From a virus: DNA of 30,007 nt. The stretch covers positions 1 through 30,007 of the IMG/VR virus record IMGVR_UViG_3300023281_002225, one strand, 5' to 3'. Positions within the stretch are counted from its first letter, which is position 1. Each line of letters begins with the position of its first letter. Shown here piece by piece: positions 1 to 7,820 of the stretch. The position numbers and the translations under genes were made by a program. The notes beneath the pieces are model-generated. The model worked only from the letters and a program-made list of their open reading frames with translations. It was not told the origin of the DNA and did no database searches.

Positions 1-300
1 TGCTTGTCCTGCAAGGTTTATTACTGCATTGGACGTTAAGGTTCCAACACTATTTAATGTTGCTTGTCCTGCAAGATCAGTTATAGCATCAGCAGTTAGA
101 GTTCCAATACCGTTTAGTGTTGCTTGTCCTGCAAGGCTTGTTACTGCATCAGCAGTTAAGTTTCCAATGCCAGCTAATGTCGCTTGTCCTGATAAGGATG
201 TAATAGCGTTTGCTGTCAAAGAACCAATGCCTTCTAATGTTCCTTCTCCACCTACAGTTAAATCTACATCACCAGTTAAACTTCCAATTCCATTTAGTGT
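1..300 (-). repeat. 60-bp tandem coding repeats
   Basis: The string tgcttgtcctgcaag or a close variant recurs at 1, 61, 121 and 181, with a more diverged copy near 301. This gives an exact 60-bp period, or 20 residues per unit, in the minus-strand gene. The copies differ mainly at silent or conservative positions, so the array is a protein repeat. It probably continues beyond the left edge. Confidence 0.85.
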
Positions 301-1314
301 TGCCTGTCCTGCAAATTCTACAACTCCGTCAGCAATTACTATTCCATTACATGCGACTTGTGAAAATCCTTGTAGAGTTCCTGTAATATCTCTTACGCCA
401 AAGGCGAGTATATCTCCAAGGCCACTTAAAGTCGCTTCTCCGCCAACTGCTAAATCAGGTGTTGCTGACAGTGCTCCAGTACCTTGTAGTGTTGTTTCTC
501 CAAATGCGAATAATCCACCAATAGCATTTATAGTTCCAGTGCCTTGAAGACTTGCCTCACCTGGAATTCCGCCAAGATCTACTGTTCCGTCAGCAGTTAT
601 AGCTCCTGTTCCTTGAAGGATAGCAACGCCTGCCTTTAGGTTTGCACCTATAGCGGTTACAGTTCCACTGCCTTGAGAATTTACAATACCTGTGTAAGTA
701 ACTATCCCATTCGCATCGACACATCCACCAGCGTTTCTTTCAAATGATTCATCATATTCACAGAGATCAAAACTGCCACTACCAATGTTTGCAACTCCGT
801 TTATCGATAATCCGCCAAGAGCAGTTACAACTCCTGTTCCTTGGAGATTTGCCTCGATTGCTATAGTTCCATCAGCAGTCAGAGTTCCTACACCTATTAG
901 CGATGCACTGGGAGTTTCCAAAACAATGACTTCTAAATATTGTTGACTTACACGAACCGTGCCATCTCCACCACCAACTACTTCAACAACTTGCTGTGTA
1001 ACTCGTGCAGTTGGATCAGCAGTTTCTCCAACTACTTCAACAACTTGCTGTGTAACTCGTGCAGTAGGATCGGCAGTTTCACCAGCAACTTCAACAACTT
1101 GTTGTGTTACTCTTGCAGAGGGATCGGCAGGAAAACCTGCAATTTCTATAGGCAACTGCGTGAATCTAGCTTCCCCTGTTCCTTCTATTGCGGCATCGGC
1201 GGTAATAGAACCCGATCCAGATGGATTAGATATAGCAAGTATTGATCCACCACTAGAATTTGCGAATATACTTCCGAAGCCAGATAAATTGGCAATTCCA
1301 AATACGTCAGCCAT
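1..1314 (-). CDS. Repeat-rich virion structural protein, 3' end outside window
   Basis: The frame is open from an ATG at 1314 to the left edge, giving 438 codons with no stop, so the gene continues outside the window. AAGGAA lies just upstream of the ATG. The start of the protein is glycine-rich. Residues about 58-115 hold three 18-residue repeats with the core ARVTQQVVEV, a motif I associate with phage structural proteins. The rest is built from glycine-rich repeats of the type ATLxGxGxLTADA. At the distal end these become regular 20-residue units, encoded by 60-bp DNA repeats. A stretch near residues 175-200 has cysteines. The same repeat type returns in the gene at 7118-7705. A tail-fibre or appendage role with a beta-rich repetitive fold is inferred. 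No enzymatic motif is visible. Confidence 0.8.
   Translation of the reverse strand, partial: MADVFGIANLSGFGSIFANSSGGSILAISNPSGSGSITADAAIEGTGEARFTQLPIEIAGFPADPSARVTQQVVEVAGETADPTARVTQQVVEVVGETADPTARVTQQVVEVVGGGDGTVRVSQQYLEVIVLETPSASLIGVGTLTADGTIAIEANLQGTGVVTALGGLSINGVANIGSGSFDLCEYDESFERNAGGCVDANGIVTYTGIVNSQGSGTVTAIGANLKAGVAILQGTGAITADGTVDLGGIPGEASLQGTGTINAIGGLFAFGETTLQGTGALSATPDLAVGGEATLSGLGDILAFGVRDITGTLQGFSQVACNGIVIADGVVEFAGQATLNGIGSLTGDVDLTVGGEGTLEGIGSLTANAITSLSGQATLAGIGNLTADAVTSLAGQATLNGIGTLTADAITDLAGQATLNSVGTLTSNAVINLAGQA
981..1142 (-). repeat. Three 54-bp tandem coding repeats
   Basis: Three copies of a 54-bp unit start at 981, 1035 and 1089. The first 30 bases of copies 1 and 2 are identical, while copy 3 has diverged more. 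Each encodes an 18-residue unit containing ARVTQQVVEV followed by a GETADP-type linker. The near-identity of copies 1 and 2 suggests a recent duplication. Confidence 0.85.
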
Positions 1315-1355
1315 TTATTTCCTTCTAGAATAAGCAATAGTTTTTAGATATATCG

Positions 1356-1363
1356 TATTTATA
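1356..1363 (-). promoter_or_regulatory. T4-type late promoter (TATAAATA), leftward
   Basis: An exact TATAAATA on the minus strand lies about 42 bp before the ATG of the leftward repeat protein. It sits back to back with a rightward copy at 1373-1380. Octamer identity and placement support the call, and the gp55-like sigma gene at 17304 supplies a likely reader. Confidence 0.7.
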
Positions 1364-1372
1364 CGGTTCAAG

Positions 1373-1380
1373 TATAAATA
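1373..1380 (+). promoter_or_regulatory. T4-type late promoter (TATAAATA), rightward
   Basis: An exact TATAAATA ends 22 bp before the ATG at 1403. It heads the rightward block of structural genes. Together with the leftward copy at 1356-1363 it forms a compact divergent late promoter. Confidence 0.72.
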
Positions 1381-1402
1381 CTAAAGATAAGTGAGGTTAT
1401 AT

Positions 1403-2491
1403 ATGGTGCTTCGATTTTTAGAGGGTTTTGATAGTTATGGAACTTCTGGAAATATAAACGCTTTATTGCAACGAAAGTGGGAAACGGCTGATCCAGAAAG
1501 TGCGGGGAATTTATCTTTAGCTACAGGTTATTCTGGAGGTTTTGCTTTAGAGGTTGCTACTAATGCTTTAGGTGTACAGCATATTTTTGGAAGCAGACCT
1601 AGCGAGATTGTTGTTGGATTTTGGTGGAAAACTAACAGTGTTTCTGGAACATCTAATGAATTTGTTCGTTTTCATGGTGATGGTATAAATCAGTTCCATA
1701 TAGGCGTTGAACAAACTGGAACTGTTTTTAGAGTTACTAGAGATGGCTCGGTTTTGGCAACAGGAACGGAAGTTATTGCAGTAGATACGTGGTATTTTTT
1801 AGAACTTAAAGGGATTCCAGCTAATTCAGGTGGAACTGCTGAATTAAGAATAAATAGGAATGTAGATATAAGTTTTTCTGGAGATACATCAATAGACAAT
1901 TCAACGACATTTTCTGCTGTTTCGTTTTTTGGAGGATTTACTAGAACTTATCAATTTGATGATATTTATATCATTGATGCTACAGGAAGTGTGAACAATG
2001 ATTACTTAGCATCTTCTTTTGGAGATATTAAAGTAAAAGCTTTGTTTCCAAATGGGGCAGGAAACTCTACAGAATTGAGTGTTGTTGGTGCTGCTAGCAA
2101 CTATTTAGCCACAGGTGTTTCTACACCTGATGATGATACTTCTTATGTAGAAAGTAGCACAACTGCTCGTGATACTTATGAAATAGAAGATTTAGATGTG
2201 TCTGGCGAAATTATTGGTGTTCAGAATTGTATTTCACATAGAAAAGACGCAATGAGTAATGAAATCATTTCATCTGTTGTAAGAACTGGTGGAACTGATT
2301 TTGTAAGCAATGCTGAATTTATGTTGGTAGATTATAAAAACACATGTGTTGTATTTGATCAAAATCCTGATACATCTTTAGATTGGACAGCATCAGACAT
2401 AAATAGTATTGAAATAGGAATTGATATTTTCAGACCAGTAGTAACTCTTCAAGGTACGGGAACAGTTACTTCTGTTGGAACTGTAACTTAG
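1403..2491 (+). CDS. Virion structural protein, lectin-like fold, paralogue 1 of 3
   Basis: This 362-residue protein is the first of three tandem paralogues. The ATG at 1403 is preferred over an upstream in-frame GTG at 1391. It follows a GTGAGG ribosome site and gives MVLRFLEGFD, matching the MVLIALEGFD start of the next copy. The N-terminal half looks like a concanavalin/LamG-type beta sandwich (WYFLELKG, a short AELRINR strand, then FDDIYIIDATGS). A second conserved module reads KVKALFPNGAGN followed by a DDDTSYVES segment. This two-part layout is known to me from phage tail-associated proteins. It could bind glycans on the host or decorate the virion, but this is inference. It is the most diverged of the three and has an extra threonine/valine-rich end. 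Confidence 0.8.
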   Translation: MVLRFLEGFDSYGTSGNINALLQRKWETADPESAGNLSLATGYSGGFALEVATNALGVQHIFGSRPSEIVVGFWWKTNSVSGTSNEFVRFHGDGINQFHIGVEQTGTVFRVTRDGSVLATGTEVIAVDTWYFLELKGIPANSGGTAELRINRNVDISFSGDTSIDNSTTFSAVSFFGGFTRTYQFDDIYIIDATGSVNNDYLASSFGDIKVKALFPNGAGNSTELSVVGAASNYLATGVSTPDDDTSYVESSTTARDTYEIEDLDVSGEIIGVQNCISHRKDAMSNEIISSVVRTGGTDFVSNAEFMLVDYKNTCVVFDQNPDTSLDWTASDINSIEIGIDIFRPVVTLQGTGTVTSVGTVT

Positions 2492-2499
2492 GAGGAAAA

Positions 2500-3549
2500 A
2501 TGGTACTAATAGCTTTAGAAGGATTTGATCATCATGGTTCTAGCGATGCTGATTTAGATGATTATCTTGGTAGAAAACATGCAAGTGCGTTTGGAACTTG
2601 GGAGGCTGTATCTGGACGGTTGGGCGGATTAGCAGCAGCTACAAATTTTACATCTGATGATATTTATGTTCAAATGAAGGATGTTAACACATTTGAAGTA
2701 ATAATTGGTTTTGCTATTAAATTTCGTGAAGTCAATGCTAACAATCCTGACACTTTGATTCATTTTTTGAATAGAACTGGAGTTTCTGTTGCTTCATTTC
2801 ACAGAGGTGCATCTGGCGATCCCCGTTTGCAGAGTGCGAACAATACCATTTATACAACTTCGGAAAAATGGAGTCCATTTCTTTGGAACTATTTTGAAAT
2901 AAGAGTTTTGTCTGGAACAAATAATTCTAATGGAGAACTTGAATTACGGATGAATGGAAAGACAATTATTGATGCAACAGGTGTTGATACGTTTCAAAGT
3001 ACAGTCAGTAGAGGTACGGCAAATATTGTTGTGGGAGGTTCTGATCATTTTGATCCAATATTTGACGACATTTATGTTTTAGACACTACAGGTTCAGTGA
3101 ACAATGATTTCTTAGGTGACATAAAAGTAGAAGCCCTTTTCCCAGACGGAGCAGGAAACACCACAAATTTTTCTGTCACTGGTGCCGCATCAAATTTTAC
3201 TGCTGTTAGTGATAATCCTGTTGATGATGATACCTCTTACATAAGTTCCTCCACCGTTAGCAATAAAGACACATACACTTATGACGATGTTTCTTTAATT
3301 ACTAGCAATGTAAAAGGATTGGTGATTCATACTTTAGGTAAAAAAGATGGAGCAGGCGATAGAGTTATAAAACCAGTTATTCGCTCTGGAACTACAGATT
3401 ATGACCAAGCTGAAATTTATTTACCTTATGGCGAGACTGATGAATATGCTTTTGATTCTCAACCAATCGATGTAGATCCTGACACAGCTATAGCATGGAC
3501 CGTATCAGGTGTAAACAGTGCTGAATTTGGAGTTAAACTAACAACATAA
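2500..3549 (+). CDS. Virion structural protein, lectin-like fold, paralogue 2 of 3
   Basis: This 349-residue protein starts MVLIALEGFDHHGSS. A strong AGGAGG site overlaps the stop of the preceding gene, so translation is probably coupled. It shares with the third copy the blocks EKWSPF.WNYFEIR, NGELELRMNGK, a DHFDPIFDDIYVLDTTGSVNN block and EALFPDGAGNTT, plus a C-terminal DDDTSY module. The N-terminal half is predicted to be a concanavalin-like beta sandwich. No glycosidase catalytic pair could be recognised, so binding rather than cleavage is more likely. The function is inferred from architecture and location. Confidence 0.8.
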   Translation: MVLIALEGFDHHGSSDADLDDYLGRKHASAFGTWEAVSGRLGGLAAATNFTSDDIYVQMKDVNTFEVIIGFAIKFREVNANNPDTLIHFLNRTGVSVASFHRGASGDPRLQSANNTIYTTSEKWSPFLWNYFEIRVLSGTNNSNGELELRMNGKTIIDATGVDTFQSTVSRGTANIVVGGSDHFDPIFDDIYVLDTTGSVNNDFLGDIKVEALFPDGAGNTTNFSVTGAASNFTAVSDNPVDDDTSYISSSTVSNKDTYTYDDVSLITSNVKGLVIHTLGKKDGAGDRVIKPVIRSGTTDYDQAEIYLPYGETDEYAFDSQPIDVDPDTAIAWTVSGVNSAEFGVKLTT

Positions 3550-3557
3550 GGAGATGT

Positions 3558-4586
3558 ATGACACTTTTATTTTTAGAAGGATTTGAACATCATGGAAGTA
3601 CTAATGCTAATTTAGACAGCACCTTGACAAGAAAATATTTCAGTCGCACTGGTGCTTGGGAAATACTTTCTGGAAGAAGTGGTGGAAATGCTGCTAGTGG
3701 AAATTTTACAAGTGATGACATTACAATTGAATTCACAACTGAAACAGAAATTATAATTGGATTTGCTATGAAATTTCGTGAAATCAATGCTAATAGTGCA
3801 GATCCTTTAGTTCGATTTTTGAATCCAAGTGGATCACATATAAGTTCATTTCATAGAGGTACATCTGGCGATCCTCGTTTAATATCCAACGATAACACTC
3901 TCTATACCAGTAGTGAAAAGTGGAGTCCATTTACTTGGAATTATTTTGAAATAAGAATTGTGGCAGGAACAGATAGTTCTAATGGCGAACTTGAACTGAT
4001 GATGAATGGCAAGCAAATTATAAATGAAACAGGAGTTGATACGCTTGCCATAACCCCAGGTGTTGCCAGAATAAATTTCTCAGGAAGTGATCACTTTGAT
4101 CCAGTTATTGATGATATTTATATCATCAATACGCAAGGTTCAGTAAACAATACTTTTTTGGGTGACGTTAAAGTAGAAGCAGTGTTTCCAGACGGAGCAG
4201 GAAACACCACAGATCTCTTACCAACAGGTGCAGCATCAAATCATGAAGCTGTTGATGATAATCCTTTTGATGATGATACTTCGTATGCGTCATCCTCTAC
4301 ATTTGAAGATAAGGACACTTATACAGTTGCTAATCTTTCTGACATCACACAAGGAATTGTTGGAGTTCAAATGCTACCTAACGCCAGAAAAGCCATAGCA
4401 ACAGGTACTAGAGCTTTGACTTCTGTAGTGAGATCTGGAACCACTGATTATGATCAAACAGAGTCAAACCTTACTACAAGTTATGATTATTACCCAGCTA
4501 TTGTAGAACTCGATCCAGATACAGGATCGGCTTGGACTGTAAGTGGATTCAATAGTGCAGAATTTGGATACAGGATAAGCGTATGA
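3558..4586 (+). CDS. Virion structural protein, lectin-like fold, paralogue 3 of 3
   Basis: This 342-residue protein follows 8 bp after the second copy, with AAGGAG ahead of the ATG. It is closer to copy 2 than to copy 1. Shared landmarks include FLEGFEHHGS, EKWSPFTWNYFEIR, NGELELMMNGKQII, DDIYIINTQGSVNN and KVEAVFPDGAGNTT. It ends with a beta-rich module (WTVSGFNSAEFGYRISV) whose last strands match the end of copy 2. Its stop overlaps the next start as ATGA, placing it in one operon with the gene at 4583. Confidence 0.8.
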   Translation: MTLLFLEGFEHHGSTNANLDSTLTRKYFSRTGAWEILSGRSGGNAASGNFTSDDITIEFTTETEIIIGFAMKFREINANSADPLVRFLNPSGSHISSFHRGTSGDPRLISNDNTLYTSSEKWSPFTWNYFEIRIVAGTDSSNGELELMMNGKQIINETGVDTLAITPGVARINFSGSDHFDPVIDDIYIINTQGSVNNTFLGDVKVEAVFPDGAGNTTDLLPTGAASNHEAVDDNPFDDDTSYASSSTFEDKDTYTVANLSDITQGIVGVQMLPNARKAIATGTRALTSVVRSGTTDYDQTESNLTTSYDYYPAIVELDPDTGSAWTVSGFNSAEFGYRISV

Positions 4587-4969
4587 CCCAACAAGTTTAT
4601 AGAGTTTATTATGAAGATAATGGACAAGTTGATATTTTTGAAATGGGTGGAATAAGTTTTTGTATTCATCAAGTAAATTTAGTTTCTTTCGATGCAGATA
4701 GTGGTGGACAAGATGTTGAAATTTCTCAACTCCCAGGCGGAATTACAGAGATAAAAATAGAACTATTAGATGATGTAGTTGGATGTAACTGGAAATGGGA
4801 TTTTTCAAGTATTGAGCCAGGAAATGAAATTGCTTTGATTTCTATCCCTACAGGCGAAAGTAATCCCACTATATTAGAAGGCAGCATTGTGAGTCAAAAT
4901 GGTAAAATTTTGACTATAGATCTGTCAGCACTTGCAGTAGGAACAACACATATTAGGTTCAACCAATAA
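4583..4969 (+). CDS. Hypothetical beta-rich protein in the structural operon
   Basis: This 128-residue protein begins within the stop of the previous gene (ATGA). I do not recognise a family. The sequence alternates hydrophobic and polar residues in short strands, contains ISQLPGGITEIKIEL and a tryptophan-containing VGCNWKWDF segment, and ends THIRFNQ. It has no signal peptide or membrane segment. Its tight coupling to the lectin-like genes suggests a small virion or assembly component. Confidence 0.65.
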   Translation: MTQQVYRVYYEDNGQVDIFEMGGISFCIHQVNLVSFDADSGGQDVEISQLPGGITEIKIELLDDVVGCNWKWDFSSIEPGNEIALISIPTGESNPTILEGSIVSQNGKILTIDLSALAVGTTHIRFNQ

Positions 4970-4984
4970 AATGACACAGTTTAC

Positions 4985-4992
4985 TCTAAATA
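4985..4992 (+). promoter_or_regulatory. Late-type promoter variant (TCTAAATA)
   Basis: TCTAAATA differs from TATAAATA at one base and ends 21 bp before the ATG at 5014. The 12-mer TTACTCTAAATA recurs exactly at 5848-5859 before another gene. The repeat and the matching spacing argue for a real element. The flanks form a small CTCT...AGAG inverted repeat. Confidence 0.5.
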
Positions 4993-5013
4993 AGAGCAAA
5001 AAGAGGATGTAAT

Positions 5014-5811
5014 ATGGTAGACACAGTACGATCACTTTCTGACTTGCAAACGTTGTTGGCAACTAATTCATCAGGTGGAATTAGTGCTCAAGATTTGAGA
5101 GATTTATTAGTTTCAACTTATTCAAGTGAAGCTCACGCTAATCTTGAAAATGGAAAAACATCTACAGATACTCCTGATGATGATTTTGATACGGGATCGC
5201 TTGATGTAAAATGGACGGTTGTTGATGGATCTTCTGGGACAGTTGGATTGCTATCAAATGCTTCATCTAATATTTACGATTTATCAACCAGACAAGGAAA
5301 TTTATTGCTTCAAACTTATGAAAGCAACAAAGTCACACTAAGACAAGATTATACGCTTCCAGATGGAAATTGTATAATTATGGCTATCAATAGTGCTGTG
5401 TGGAATGATAATGGTGTTACAAATAATGAAATACAAGTTGGCATTTCATTAAATCAATCTACAACTGAAATATTTCCAACTGATGGGTTTGCCCTGTTGC
5501 ATGATACAGTAAGCACAACTGCATCACAAATACTTGCTGCTGATGGCAATACTACTTTTGGATCTAGTGGATATGGCGTAATTTGGGGTCATACAACTTA
5601 TTTTAGAATTTGCAGAAGCGGCTCAACATATTATGGTTTTTATAGTTTTGACGGGATATCTTGGTCTGGTTGCGGCAGCACTACAAGTGGTATAGGTGCA
5701 TATGATAGAATTTGGATTTTTAACAACAGCAGCACTGGAGCTTTTAATCCAAATCCCATCGCAACAGTAAAATGGATTAGACAAGGCAGCAATGGAGTAG
5801 ATCCTTGGTAA
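5014..5811 (+). CDS. Virion structural protein with concanavalin-like C-terminal domain
   Basis: This 265-residue protein has an N-terminal module SLSDLQTLLATNSSGGIS followed by QDLRDLLVS, a small domain I recognise from many phage fibre-type proteins. A longer beta-rich domain starts near residue 55 (DDDFDTGSLDVKWTVVDG) and resembles concanavalin-like or DUF1349-type sandwiches. Aromatic strands such as TYYGFYSFDGISW follow. The start is an ATG with an AGAGG site. It has its own late-type promoter. Tail appendage or surface-binding function is inferred. Confidence 0.72.
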   Translation: MVDTVRSLSDLQTLLATNSSGGISAQDLRDLLVSTYSSEAHANLENGKTSTDTPDDDFDTGSLDVKWTVVDGSSGTVGLLSNASSNIYDLSTRQGNLLLQTYESNKVTLRQDYTLPDGNCIIMAINSAVWNDNGVTNNEIQVGISLNQSTTEIFPTDGFALLHDTVSTTASQILAADGNTTFGSSGYGVIWGHTTYFRICRSGSTYYGFYSFDGISWSGCGSTTSGIGAYDRIWIFNNSSTGAFNPNPIATVKWIRQGSNGVDPW

Positions 5812-5851
5812 TGGAGAATGATGGTAAATTTAGTAAAATGTAATAAATTAC

Positions 5852-5859
5852 TCTAAATA
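5852..5859 (+). promoter_or_regulatory. Late-type promoter variant (TCTAAATA)
   Basis: This is the second exact copy of TTACTCTAAATA, 18 bp before the ATG at 5878. It sits in an ACTCTA-AA-TAGAGT inverted repeat. An AGGAG ribosome site follows. Confidence 0.5.
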
Positions 5860-5877
5860 GAGTAGGAGATTTTAATA

Positions 5878-6306
5878 ATGACAGATATGAGCGATTACCT
5901 AGAAGGTCAATTAATTGACCACATTTTTAGGACTTCTACTTTTACTAAACCTACTACTATTGCTATTACGCTTTGTACGGCTGCAACTTTGGATTCTGAT
6001 ACTGGAGCTACCATTACAGAAGTTGCTAATAGTTTTGCATATGCTAGACAGACTCTAAACCCTCTAGACGCAAACTGGGACTCACCTACAGCCGGTGACG
6101 GTTTAACTAGCAATTTAGCCACTATTACGTTTCCTACTGCTAGCGGCGGTTCTTGGGGCATTGTGACGCATGTGGCGATTACTGATTCATCTACATATGG
6201 AGCAGGAAACCTATTATTTCATGGTGCAATAGATTCAACCGCCACTGTCAGCGATGGAGATACTTTCATATTTTCTGTTAATGACCTAAAAATTACTTTC
6301 GATTAA
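5878..6306 (+). CDS. Phage structural protein, short tail-associated family
   Basis: This 142-residue protein begins MTDMSDYLEGQLIDHIFR, then a beta-rich body with ITEVANSFAYARQTL, SWGIVTHVAITD and NLLFHGAID. This layout of a short helix, a TEV..YARQ block and a WG.VTH block matches a common uncharacterised family of small phage structural proteins. An ATG three codons later (MSDYLEG) is also possible. The same general layout is seen in the intron-bearing gene at 25132-25770, so the two may be distant paralogues. The stop overlaps the next start (TAATG). Confidence 0.68.
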   Translation: MTDMSDYLEGQLIDHIFRTSTFTKPTTIAITLCTAATLDSDTGATITEVANSFAYARQTLNPLDANWDSPTAGDGLTSNLATITFPTASGGSWGIVTHVAITDSSTYGAGNLLFHGAIDSTATVSDGDTFIFSVNDLKITFD

Positions 6307-6512
6307 TGAGCGTTCAACATAAAAGACACATTACAAAAGCCATTACATGGCGTATATTTGCCACTACAGATACATTCATAATTAGTTGGATCATTACAGG
6401 CAGCATTTATGCTGGATTGTCTATAGGATTTATTGAATTCTTTTCAAAAATGCTATTTTATTACATACATGAAAGAGCTTGGTATAAAACAAAATGGGGA
6501 ATAACTGAATAA
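6306..6512 (+). CDS. DUF2061-type small membrane protein
   Basis: This 68-residue protein carries the signature of the DUF2061 family: an N-terminal KAITWRI, two hydrophobic segments (about residues 17-35 and 37-52) and a C-terminal YYIHERAWYKTKWG. The length equals that usual for the family. It overlaps the upstream gene by one base. DUF2061 proteins are predicted inner-membrane proteins of unknown function, best known from bacteria. Its presence in a phage structural operon is unusual and could reflect acquisition from a host. Confidence 0.8.
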   Translation: MSVQHKRHITKAITWRIFATTDTFIISWIITGSIYAGLSIGFIEFFSKMLFYYIHERAWYKTKWGITE

Positions 6513-6555
6513 TTGGACTTTTTTTAACCAGTTAAACAGTTCTATAATAAGCATT

Positions 6556-7134
6556 ATGAAGGAAGAACGAGAAATAGAAGATATAGTTGGAAATCTAAAA
6601 CAAAGCGAATCTCGTAAAAAAGGCATAAACTCTGGCGATAAAGGGGATCGTGGTGAGAGAGAAATATGTGATATTTTCAATAAACACTTTATGAGACTTC
6701 TTTCTGAAAACATCAAATGGGGTCGATTTAATCGAGTTATAGGATCAGGTGCATTTGGCCATAGAGCACTTTCTGAATCAGGAAAGGAAGCTAGTATTGG
6801 GGATATTCTTTGCCCTACAGGATTTAGATTCGTTCTTGAAGCTAAATTAGGATACAACGATGCTAATATAGAATTATTTGGCATTGCAGATAAAGGGAAC
6901 GCTATATTAGATAATTTTCTAAAACAAGTTGAAGATGATGCCTCTAGATCTGAAAATAAAATGCCTATGTTATTGTGGAGAAAAGATCGCAAAAAACATA
7001 TTGCTTTTTTAAAAACAAAAAATCTTCCTAAAAGAAGATACAAATATTCTCTAAAATACAGAGATTGGACAGCTATACCTTTAACGGAATTGTTAAAAGA
7101 AGATAATGACTTTTTCTTTATTCTTTCTGACTAG
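6556..7134 (+). CDS. Predicted PD-(D/E)XK nuclease
   Basis: This 192-residue protein has the ordered motifs of the PD-(D/E)XK fold: an early acidic helix (GDRGEREI, E34), a glycine/serine loop (NRVIGSGAFG), IGDILCP (D83), LEAK (E95, K97) and a later QVEDDA helix (Q124). The arrangement resembles Holliday-junction resolvase-like and RecB-like nucleases found in phages. Substrate and role (recombination, host DNA breakdown or defence) cannot be read from the sequence. The ATG is preceded by TATAATAA at 6543-6550. The 3' end overlaps the convergent gene at 7118 by 17 bp. Confidence 0.7.
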   Translation: MKEEREIEDIVGNLKQSESRKKGINSGDKGDRGEREICDIFNKHFMRLLSENIKWGRFNRVIGSGAFGHRALSESGKEASIGDILCPTGFRFVLEAKLGYNDANIELFGIADKGNAILDNFLKQVEDDASRSENKMPMLLWRKDRKKHIAFLKTKNLPKRRYKYSLKYRDWTAIPLTELLKEDNDFFFILSD

Positions 7135-7705
7135 TTGGGATTCCAATTACAGGTTGACCAGATAATCTTTGATCATTCAGCCATAGTTTTCTATTGCATA
7201 CCGTGATTGCGGCAACCCATGCACCTTTTTGTGATTGCCCTTCTCTGAATCTCCAACCTACACGATCTTGTTCACACATAGATTCACACAGAATTCCAAT
7301 TTTATCATTGGCTAATAGCCAAGGTGGATCAGTATCACAAAATTCTTGACTACATGAAACATTTGGAAGAATCAAACAAGGATCAGTTATTATAGAAACT
7401 CCAGCTAATTCCACAGAACCATCTACAATGACTATTCCAATACCATCTAGATTTGCATCGCCACCTATGTTAAGCAAAGCATTTGCAGACAAAGATCCAA
7501 TTCCATTTAAACTTGAAATTCCACCTAATAAAAGACTTGCAGTTGCATTTATACACCCGCCAGCAGTTTTGCTAAATGCAGAACTAAATGGACATAGGCT
7601 ATATTCGCCTTGTCCTATAAGACCTTCTGCACAATAAGTCATTATTGCATCAGCAGTTAAATCCCCAATACCATCTAGATTTGCATTACCTATTACTTCT
7701 GCCAT
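7118..7705 (-). CDS. Glycine-repeat virion protein, paralogue of the 1-1314 product
   Basis: This 195-residue protein begins MAEVIGNANLDGIGDLTADA, the same repeat type as the left-edge gene. Further repeats are LLLGGISSLNGIGSLSANA and GGDANLDGIG. The second half is different. It is cysteine-rich (about residues 120-148) and ends with a short domain containing VGWRFREGQSQKGAWVAAITV. This suggests a repeat stalk carrying a different tip from the large protein, which is inference. There is no strong ribosome site close to the ATG; AAAGGAA lies about 15 bp upstream. Confidence 0.75.
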   Translation of the reverse strand: MAEVIGNANLDGIGDLTADAIMTYCAEGLIGQGEYSLCPFSSAFSKTAGGCINATASLLLGGISSLNGIGSLSANALLNIGGDANLDGIGIVIVDGSVELAGVSIITDPCLILPNVSCSQEFCDTDPPWLLANDKIGILCESMCEQDRVGWRFREGQSQKGAWVAAITVCNRKLWLNDQRLSGQPVIGIPTSQKE

Positions 7706-7761
7706 AGATTTAAATACATTCCTTTGTTAAAAAGAGCACGATTTTAGCAATATGCGTACTT

Positions 7762-7769
7762 TATTTATA
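7762..7769 (-). promoter_or_regulatory. T4-type late promoter (TATAAATA), leftward
   Basis: An exact TATAAATA on the minus strand lies 57 bp upstream of the ATG at 7705. It is within the 115-bp gap after the sulfotransferase-like gene, and separates that gene from the repeat protein. Confidence 0.68.
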
Positions 7770-7820
7770 TATGATTTGCTGCGATAAGATGGAAAGACTT
7801 GGTAAAACAAAGATCTTTTT

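Noticed and set aside
29-547. A 172-codon open frame on the plus strand with proline/alanine-rich repeats
   Set aside because: It is antisense to the glycine-repeat gene. The repeats and ribosome site fit the minus frame, which is open over the whole 1314 bp.
981-1142. Regular 54-bp repeats that might suggest a CRISPR array
   Set aside because: The units are contiguous, with no unique spacers, and encode an 18-residue protein repeat in frame.
6453-7043. A 196-codon open frame on the minus strand
   Set aside because: It is antisense to the nuclease gene, whose motifs are clear in the plus frame.
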